Shown piece by piece: positions 56,134 to 64,000 of a DNA stretch of 64,000 nucleotides. The stretch's first letter is position 1, and the number at the start of each line of letters is the position of its first letter. Origin of the DNA: Basidiobolus meristosporus CBS 931.73. Taxonomy: Eukaryota; Basidiobolomycota; Basidiobolomycetes; Basidiobolales; Basidiobolaceae. Under the pieces are notes generated by a model. It did no database searches. It saw only the letters and a list, made by a program, of their open reading frames with translations, and had not been told where the DNA came from. The position numbers were made by a program, and so were the translations under genes. Location: NCBI GenBank assembly GCA_002104905.1, contig MCFE01000318.1, positions 1-64,000 of the forward strand. The letters are read 5' to 3'.

Positions 56134-57990
56134 GCAGAGAACTACACATTCAGCTTTATGTTTGTAGTATAGCCACTCAAATCTCATCACAGACACATTG
56201 CACAACAGCTGTACATGTGTCAAGTTGGCATTGGTGATCCACTTCTGGATAAATATTCCTACAATGCCCACATATGACTCCCAATGCTTCCAATGTACTC
56301 TTGGTAGGAATGGCTTCAGAATTCCACTTGAATGAATACATATCCAGCTCATCCAGTCCTTGCACTTGTATTGCTGTATGGGCATATGAATGTTGATTAG
56401 GAGCCTGTGAGTAGTAGTTACGGTAGCAGATGCTGTGTAATATCTTGCCAATTCTTTAAAATTTCTTCCATATCTCAGATGGCTCATTTGGCTTGAAATG
56501 CCCCATATACAACTTGGTCATCAGTGTAGGGATATTGCTCAGAGCAAATGCATTGCTCCTAGTGGAAAGCTTTAGCTCCAAAAGATACCCCCTATCTTGA
56601 GTATCTCCATTTCCAATTAATTTCATATTCTGGCCAATGACTTTAAGCTTACTAACTCTTCTAAAATTGCATGCTGTCATACTGTACATTCACACCTGTG
56701 GAAGGATAATGTTCTTAGTATTGGGGTTTGAGTAATAATAGTGTGCATGCTATGGAGTGAGTCCCCTGGATCTCAAGCATTTAACAGCAATACCATCCAT
56801 AGTGCGCAGAAAAGCCAGCTATCTTTCTGATGGCTGGGTATCTCCAATGCAAATTATAATATGCACTTTGGCATGATAGCCATTTACTGTTATCCTGCCA
56901 GAAAGCATACAAAGTTCTACCAGCAATGAATACAGGTAAGCATTCAGGTTACTTGGTGATTTAGGCCCTGATACCAGTGAGACTACCATCAGATTTCTCT
57001 CTGATACTGAAAGATAGGCAGCAGATTCAGATTGATGAGGATCAGTGACCAGCAGGATTTGCTGGTAGAGAACATGTTTAATGATAATCCATCAAGTGCT
57101 AGGGCAAAAGGCACGGTCATACATACCTTCAGAGTAGCCCTTACTATTAGCTGTTTGTAATGTTTGCCATCAAATACATCTGTTATGCTTGTGCTTGAAT
57201 GATACTAAGTGCAGTACTTTATATCTTTGCAATATCTGTCAGACCACATGAGGTTCTTGATAGGGGTATTACAAGAATACATCCAGAGTGTGAAAATGTT
57301 TTCCTCCTATGGTGGTGGATTTGTGACAAGTTGGACCCATTGTAATGATGGCATTTTCTGATGGGAATGCCATGCAACTGTTAACACATGCTGGATTAAG
57401 GATAGTCTTTGGGTCATATGTTGCCAGCCACATGACAGTTGTCCATTTATACCTTGTACAGGCTAGGTTGTATCCTGGGATAATTTTGGCAAGTAGTAGT
57501 AGTAAATCCTCAAAGCCCACATTACTGATATTAGTCAAAACATGCCACTTTGCTGGCTACAACCTAACATCACTCACCAGTAGATGGATTACTGGGCACA
57601 CTTGACTCTATAGAGAATTCTCAGCATTTTTTTGAATGGGTGTTGTCTCATTGCATAATGGATATTGCAGAGCTCATGAAGGCTACTGTGGTTAGGGAAG
57701 ATAGGCTAACAATCCATCAGTGAGCCTGCTTCCTCAGTGCTATCACTCTGCATTCCACATTTGGAAGACTGTGGTGAGCCTAATGACATCACAAACTCAC
57801 CCAATTGAGTTTTGCAAGGTGACAAGTATGGCTAGGTGCTGTTATAGAAGTATCAGTTGGCCAGCAAGATATTGTTGGTACAGTAGTGACTGGTAAATAC
57901 TTGTATATGACTTGTGTGGCAAAACACTGGCAGTGATCCTTACAATACCTCCTATGCTATCTGCATGCTTCATGGCCCAGAGGCTTGCAA
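56134..57990 (-). pseudogene. Tnp2-like transposase, third copy
   Basis: Minus strand from about 57990. It has the same blocks as the other copies (CHKSTTIGG near 57300, the 'NLNL' and GDT/GDP segments near 56830-57060, and LYYKHKAECV near 56150). It is heavily stopped and truncated at 56134 by the LTR fragment. With the ORFA copy to its right it shows the original divergent arrangement of the two genes. Confidence 0.55.
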
Positions 57991-58561
57991 CAATAGCCAC
58001 ATAGGCTTTGTTTTTTTCCCTTACAGCATTGAATCAAATCCTTTGAAAAATCTTAAACTTGGAATTCATGTAACTTTTAGCTGGTATTCTGATGGTATTT
58101 TGCTGGGATTCAGCTGGTGTTTTTGGTTCAAAATTTCAAATGCAGTTTTTGATTGAAGTAATGGGCGGCTAATGAACAAACTTGGATATGGATGCTAGTT
58201 GGCCTAGTCTCATGCCGGAGAATTTGTTGGCTTGCCTGCACGTTAGCTCACAACAGATATATTGGGAGTTGTCAATTTTGAGAAAGTGAAATCCAGCTGA
58301 TATAATGATGGTATTTTGCAGGCCTTTACTTAATTTTTTTCTTAGGGAAAGTTGGTTTGTCCATGGAGCAAGCAGCTTGACACTCAACAATGTAATGCAA
58401 TTATATTACTTTTCATCAATACTCATGTGAGCTTAGGCCAGTCTTGTATTTGAGACATAGCACTGACATGAATGTAAGATTCAATGATGGCCTGCCATAG
58501 TAAGCATTATGAGTGAAGTTTTACCACCACATACACATATATATGTAACACTATTTCTCTT
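57991..58561. other. Spacer between divergent transposase and ORFA (copy 3)
   Basis: About 570 bases between the minus-strand transposase and the plus-strand ORFA. There is no conserved frame. It probably contained the two promoters of the element. Confidence 0.45.
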
Positions 58562-61080
58562 TTGGTTTTACTCAATTCCATATATATGCCACAAAAAAAT
58601 ATAGCAAAGTTGTTTGGTTCCCAACCAAACCCCAACACTGATAGAGGCAGTGGAACAGTTGGACACCAGCTTGCTTTGCCATTCAGTGCAACAAGCATGG
58701 CTATTACCAAGAAAGGCCTTGTGGACAGCGTCCCCACAGAGGGTTTTAATGAAGACTCCTCAGGCTCTTAGTTGAGCATGCAATTGGGAATATCTGTGGA
58801 GCCGCTGTGGTGGTGTAGATGTACTCCTGGGAGAAGCTACACAATTCAAGGTGTGTGAGGTGTCTGATAGGTGCAATAACTACTGTGTCTAAATTGCTGG
58901 TGTCTTTGTCAATATGTCACTATGGTAAAAGCTCCTGCTTCTCTAGCTTCCTAGGTGCTCCAAGTGTCTCCAAAGGCCTCTGTGTGTCTTGTACACTACC
59001 TTGAAAAGCTCCTTGATGGCAAGTCTGAGATGAACTGTTGAAGGCAGGTGCAGTGATCAACTGCTAATCAATATGGTAGAGGTGTTGCTGATAGAAGGGA
59101 TGATTTATTGATGAGGGATTGCTTTCCCTGAAATACTTTTCCTGATTGCCAAGTGATTACTAATGACAAGGTTCTAGAAGATACTAGGCATCAGTGGAAT
59201 TCTTGATGACATCACTATAAGCTAAAATATGTCAAGAATGTCCTGGAAGGTTCTAAAAGGCACAGCACATCCAACCAATCAGGAATCAGTAGTCTGAAAC
59301 CTGTGCAACATAGCAATACCATATATGGTATTGAAATGGAGAGGATGGTAACACAGACCTAGGTCATGTGTCATGGGTACTGACATGGGTACTTGCCTCA
59401 TGTAGAAACATATACTGATCACTAAGCTGAATAACACCTAGGATAACTATTGCTAATAACTAATCAGGGTAAACATGATATGGGGATAATACTGATAATA
59501 TGGGTAAAAGAAGAATGGGATAATACTGATATGATAAAATATGGATAAATATATCATAATGGCTATATGAATAAACTTGTCTGTGGGAGGTATGTTTACC
59601 CTACCACACCGCAAGCTGAGAATCTCTTTGGAGCCACAAGCAGATCACATTGCTGAGGCTAATCAGAATGTAGCAAAAGCAGTACCTTCAGTTGAAGACT
59701 AACAAGTGGTTATCATAATATCACCACTACCTGTATTAGCAAGTATGTTGTCAGCTCATACCAAAGCATTGAAGAGGAAATTAGGTGCAGTGGCTGATGG
59801 TATAGATGCAATGGCCCAACAAAATCATAAAATAGTCAAGAAACAGGATCAGCAGATAACATATGTAGTGCAATCAATATGCAAGCTAGAGAAAGCAGTA
59901 TCTTAGCCGCAAAGTAGGAACTCAAGTAGCGTAATGTCACAGCCAACAATTGAGCCATTTCCCAATGTAACAGCAGAGGAATATGGTACAGTATTTGAAG
60001 CACACCAACAGTGCCCAAAGATAAAGTCCACAGAAAAACCTATCACAGTATGGGAGGGAGAAAATGTAGTGTGTATTCCAAAGCCTAAAGTCAAAAGACA
60101 TTGAAGATCCATGCAGCTGTTAAGTGCAAAGATGAAGAGTGGGCTAAAATTCAAGAGGCTGTCAGAAGTCTAGCATACCATTGCCTTAAGGCTGACATAC
60201 CATGAGATCATCAGGAACTCAAGGCTTAGCAGAATGAGCTTTACTTGTTCCATGAGCATTATCCTGGATTCAAGCAAGCAAATGGATTTTGGGCCAGGAT
60301 TGTTATGCTAAGAGAGTATCTCAAGAATAGCAGAAACTATCAAAGGCAGAAGAACAAGGGTACAATAGCTAAAAAGCAGCAGCTTACTGAAGAACCTGTT
60401 ACAAGTAGGGCCAAAAGCTCCAAACAAGCATCAAAGTGACATCAGATAGCTAGAAGAGTGCCAATTAGGGAAGAACAGGCAGACACAGATGTACTAGCAC
60501 AATATTTACCAAGCAAAAAGCATGGTTGTACTCCAGCAGCACTCTGTATAGATAGCAGTGAAGGACCTGGCAGTGATAAAGCAAGCAGTGTAGTGGGCTC
60601 AGAATTACACCCACTGACAGATGTGCTCATTCCCATATTTAATACTTCCCTATTTTTCTACTACCCTTATTTTAGCTTTATCCCATTTGTCAGAGTGGAG
60701 AGCCCACTGGCAGACAAAGTGATAACATCAAGAACTCAAAAGGTTATCACATTGCCTTCATTGGAATTTTAGAACATTAATATGCACACCAAGAGGTTGC
60801 AGCTACTTTTAGACAGTGGTGCTCAGGTAAATGCACTTGGATATTGCAAGGATTTGTTGCAAAAACTGGCAGTTGAGGTGCAAGATCTTGCATTGCCAGC
60901 TGAAGACCAGGACTTATGGGAACAGGTGAATGAACAGTTGCATAAAGCAGTTGGGCTCCTGCCAAAACCATGTAATCAGTGTGTTGCAGCAGTGCTACTA
61001 ATTGAGTGGTGGAATTTAATTGAGTTACCTGTAGAGTGTAGAGTTAGGCTTAGTGTTAGTGTGGGGTATAGGGGCTTGTA
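58562..61080 (+). pseudogene. ORFA copy 3, most complete copy
   Basis: The plus strand, interrupted by the solo LTR at 58806-59608. The N-terminal segment (58562-58771) contains PQKNIAKLFGSQPNPNTDRG and VGHQLALPFSATSMAITKKG. The coiled coil (59706-59906) has SAHTKALKRKLGAVADGIDA. Next come a linker (LREYLKNSRNYQRQKNKGT), one repeat unit (VPIREEQADTDVLAQYL) and a C-terminal part. That part has hydrophobic FNTSLFFYYPYFSFIPF, then HTKRLQLLLDSGAQVNALGY and YCKDLLQKL. About eight stops. I recognise no known family; the DSGAQVNALG piece loosely resembles a retropepsin motif but other copies lack it. Confidence 0.6.
58806..59608 (-). repeat. Solo gypsy-like LTR, 803 bp, CCGC duplication
   Basis: The plus strand reads TGTGGTGGTGTAGATG to CCCTACCACA, the reverse complement of the 800-bp LTR at 42863-43662. 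CCGC flanks it on both sides (58802-58805 and 59609-59612). Confidence 0.88.
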
Positions 61081-61496
61081 AAGGTCAAAACAATTAGCAG
61101 TTGAGGCACAACTGAGGTTTTAACAGAAATAAGTAAGTTTGAATGTATGAAGAGTAAGAGAAACTGTTGAGTCAGGATGTATGAAGTGTAAGAGAAACTG
61201 TTGAGTCAGGAAGTATGGAGTGTGAAAAATAGACAATAGCTAATCAATGCCCACAAGTGTAGGAGGTGATATAGTGCGTGGGTTCAAAAAGTGAGAATCT
61301 TAGCAGAGAACCAATTAAACCCACTTTTGTTCTGTTGTGATGAGAAATTTTGAGTAAGTTTTTGTGAAATCTGGGGTGCAATTATCCTTTGACAGTCTTT
61401 TCATGGAGTCCTGATGGGATGAATACCTCTTAGTCACAGGACTTGGAACTTGATGACAGCCTTTTGACTAGATCATCACAATAATTTTTCATAGGG
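61081..61496. other. Terminal non-coding part of the ORFA side of the transposon
   Basis: Matches 41770-42060 in reverse. Contains a 35-bp tandem repeat (AGAGAAACTGTTGAGTCAGG unit) at about 61143-61215. Similarity between the two copies ends near 61360, which may mark the element's outer end. The remaining bases to 61496 show nothing I recognise. Confidence 0.5.
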
Positions 61497-62215
61497 GAGG
61501 CACCTATGGCGGAAGTAGCAGCAACCAATCATATGCTAGCAATACATTTGTCACCAGCAATACAAGTTATATGGAAACTCTGCAAGTATCACACCATAAA
61601 GCTGTAAAGCTGAGGTGATAGAAGTATATCAATTGCAGCAGGTGTGCATGATTGTAGAGGCTAGTAAACTGGAGGCCATAATATTTTTTGATTCAAATCA
61701 CAAGTGGAATACCAAAGGCAGTAGTAGGTAAGCAAATAAAGAGGTGTGATTCTACAGTAGAATATATGAATTGCCCAAGGGGAGGTAGAAGGAGGATGTA
61801 CCATATATTAACTTGGTGTAGTTGCATTATGCAGAACTAGCTGGAGGCTGCCATACTGTTGTGATAATACCATCAGAGGCTTGCACTGAGGCCTTAAAAG
61901 CACTGTCAAGCTTTTTGCCACATAAGGCAATTGGATGTACTTGCCAGTTAGATCCACACATATAGTTGTAGAGTGCTTCAAGACCCCAACAATCCCATGC
62001 AACCCTAGGGAATACACCTGCCCAAACACCTTTAAGTTTTTTAACTTTATTTGGCTGTAAATTTAGCCAAAGAGGATTTCAATCCTTTCATAAGATTGTG
62101 TAGAAGGTCATTGATTCTAAGCTGTTGGTAGTATGACACTTCCTGATAGATTCTTGATGGCCAATCTGGAGCGGATCTACTGGTGGGACCAAATTATTTT
62201 TTATGGTGCTAGCCA
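61497..62215 (+). pseudogene. Tnp2-like transposase C-terminal fragment
   Basis: Inverted copy of 38646-39365. The plus strand encodes PMAEVAATNHMLAIHLSPAI and FKSQVEYQRQ-type segments with many stops, the same carboxyl part as in the 38646-41750 copy. The shared end, GGGACCAAATTATTTTT, is at about 62188 here and about 38660 there. Confidence 0.6.
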
Positions 62216-62269
62216 TACTTGTAACTTGTACAAGCTGACTCACATGAGCTTATAATACATTTAGGCTCA

Positions 62270-62580
62270 CATCAGCCCTTTGAATATGGCCAACAGAGTG
62301 ATAGCTCTGAAGAAGAAGGCTTGCTAGTTGACTGAGAGCCTATCTCCCCTGACAACAGTACCCTGTGTCAGCCTGTGAAAATCTAAATGTACAATGAAAA
62401 AACACTTGAGGAAAAGAAGCTAAGGATGCTTTATGGAGCCAAGCAAGCTCAGTAGTCCACTAACTAGTGAAAGATGCAATGAAGTGGTTGGAGAAGTGGT
62501 GTGCTTAGCACCAATATTAGTAATGAGGGCTTTGTGAATTTACTGCTGTTACAAGTCTTAGTATAAGAGCTGTAGAGGAA
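62270..62580 (+). pseudogene. Tnp2-like transposase N-terminal fragment
   Basis: Contains the Ser/Glu-rich segment SDSSEEEGLLVD and LRMLYGAKQAQ, matching the N-terminal parts at 49690-49840 (plus) and 41340-41520 (minus). It lies after the C-terminal fragment, so the order is rearranged. Confidence 0.5.
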
Positions 62581-62939
62581 TAGGGAGTTTAGCTAGTATT
62601 GTATTCACTAAAAGCTGAACTGATTTATATTGAGGTTCCCACAGCTCTTTACACAATTTTGCCAAATCAATTGCTGACTAATTGTATTTCCTAATGTAGG
62701 TTGTAGCCAATGACTCCTTTGATTGCTTCATCATCATTCAATAAGATTCTGCTTAATATATCTTTTTCTGTCTAATAAGGATCTGCTGATTCATTTGCTG
62801 ACTAATGCTACTGATTTGATAGATAACACTGATATACTGATAGGCTAAACCTATAACTAGTTGATTTAACTAAACACTGATCTAACTTAAACATTCAAGC
62901 GGTAGATCATAACTTTCTCCCCTACTACAGTTGCACAGG
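62581..62939. other. AT-rich stretch left of the gypsy integrase fragment
   Basis: About 360 bases with no coding frame. By position it could be the 3' LTR or 3' end of the minus-strand gypsy element to the right, but I do not see LTR ends. Confidence 0.3.
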
Positions 62940-64000
62940 CTCTCCTGAGTATCCTTTCTTGTGATGCCAGTATCTGAATGGTTCAGAATTGTTGGTAAGT
63001 CTTGCAAGTGTGGGTCTCTCTCTATGAGTTAAATCTTTCCAGATATTCCCATGCTTGGGCACTAGTTGGTGAGTTACAAATGGACATTCTCTAATGAACT
63101 TGAAAAGTCCCTTCCATTGCGTCTCAAACTTCTTCTGAGTGTTGTTTCTGTTGAAGTATTGGACTATTTTGTATCATTTGGCAGCTAAAAACTTACTTAA
63201 CAATTCTGGACTAGTCTTGGTCACTGTGGGACTAATTTATAGCTCTAACTTTGCCACTTTCTTCAGATTTATGATCTTATGATTATTCCACTGTAGTCAG
63301 GATCAAATTAGCACTATTACAGAACATCATATACTAACCCTGAAACTGTTACAGAATCCTCCTGAATATTGAGAAACCTTCCTTACTTAGTGTTACAATT
63401 ATATTACTTCTACAAAGGTATATATACTGAGCTTCCTTATTAATAACAACAGTTCCACTATTATCACTACTTCCTGATAAGTTCCTTATATCCAAATCAC
63501 TTCTAAAATTGCAACAGTTTCTCAGCAATTCAAAGTTCCCAACTGTTAATTCTTTGGGTGATATAGTCTTATCAAATCTCTACTTCATCTTTCCTGCACT
63601 TTGAGATACTTTGACATGTGCCATATGACATCTTTGTTCCAGCTGCTGGAGTATGCTTGTCTGACTGAGCTCATCTTCTAAGACATCTGTAAGCTTTGGT
63701 TATGTGAGATCTGCTGGATTCCTTGGTCCACATATATACACTAAGTAAAATGGCAATTGTTGTGTGGTGTTGTGTACCCTCACTCTGCATGCAAAAAGTG
63801 TCATGTCCATATACTCATCCCATCTACTGACAGATCCATTTGCATACTTGGACAGCATTTTTCCAAATAATCTATTCAAACACTCAGTGACTCCATCAGT
63901 TCTAGGGTGATATGCCAAGATTTTCAAGTGTTTGATCTGCTGCATTTCCAGATACGCTTCCAATGCCTTTGCCATAAAGTTTACCTCTTGATTGGATGGA
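62940..64000 (-). pseudogene. Gypsy integrase, C-terminal part (runs off right edge)
   Basis: Minus strand from the right edge. It encodes KHLKILAYHPRTDGVTECLNR, then LSKYANGSVSRWDEYMDMTLFA and VHNTTQQLPFYLVY, the end of a Ty3/gypsy integrase core (canonical 'YHPQTDGQ-ER-NR'). Further left, 63000-63170 reads FETQWKGPFKFIRECPFVTHQLV, the usual integrase C-terminal domain, followed by a basic tail. Between about 63200 and 63700 the frame is broken. Whether it belongs to the same family as the gag-protease element is unknown. Confidence 0.75.

Noticed and set aside
60781-60840. DSGAQVNALG as a retropepsin in ORFA
   Set aside because: Other ORFA copies do not keep the DSG triplet at this place (they read a KSSAQ-like sequence), and no flap or second motif follows.
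1-64000. tRNA genes, rRNA and CRISPR arrays
   Set aside because: I scanned for T-arm motifs (GGTTCRAnYCC and its complement) and for regularly spaced short repeats and saw no convincing case; a covariance-model scan was not possible.

Overview
This window is fungal nuclear DNA. The evidence is compact genes with many short GT-AG introns (mostly about 45-80 nt, several with a TACTAAC-like branch site), cytosolic ribosomal protein genes, a Dia2/Pof3-type TPR/F-box/LRR protein, a fungal-type NPC2 lipid-binding protein and a Con7-like zinc finger. I cannot name the species; an early-diverging fungus is a guess.

Gene-rich part (1 to about 19.7 kb). In order: a SET/NAP-family histone chaperone (minus, cut by the left edge); XRCC2-like recombinase (+); mitochondrial dicarboxylate carrier DIC1 (+); RPL15 (minus); the F1-ATPase assembly factor ATP12 (+); the Qc-SNARE syntaxin-8/SYN8 (+); Dia2/Pof3-like F-box protein (+); NPC2 (+); PPP4R2/PSY4, a protein phosphatase 4 regulatory subunit (minus); a PSP1-domain protein (minus); RPL3 (+); a Con7-like C2H2 protein (+). 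These are unlinked housekeeping functions (DNA repair and replication, mitochondrial metabolism, translation, membrane traffic), not a pathway cluster. Exon structures were built by joining frames at GT-AG sites that restore family-conserved sequence.

Transition (19.7 to 22.6 kb). About 3 kb has no gene I can support, only coding-like fragments.

Transposon-rich part (22.6 to 64 kb). This is AT-rich, nested and largely degenerate. It contains: (a) Ty1/copia elements, including one complete copy (31741-36430) with two LTRs, a 5-bp target duplication and a primer site complementary to the anticodon arm of initiator tRNA-Met; (b) a 3.4-kb PIF/Harbinger-like DNA transposon (25094-28526) inserted in a copia copy, plus a 211-bp MITE with the same termini and the same ATT target duplication; (c) several broken copies of a larger DNA transposon with two divergent genes, a Tnp2-like transposase and a coiled-coil/repeat protein (called ORFA here) whose roughly 67-residue repeat varies in number; (d) a gypsy-like LTR element that carries only gag and protease (42863-47607), with related solo LTRs showing 4-bp target duplications; (e) a gypsy integrase fragment at the right edge. 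Insertions sit inside one another, so their relative order can be read: ORFA copies are the oldest layer, then copia, gag-protease and solo-LTR insertions; Harbinger and its MITE entered copia copies. No host gene was recognised after 19.7 kb.
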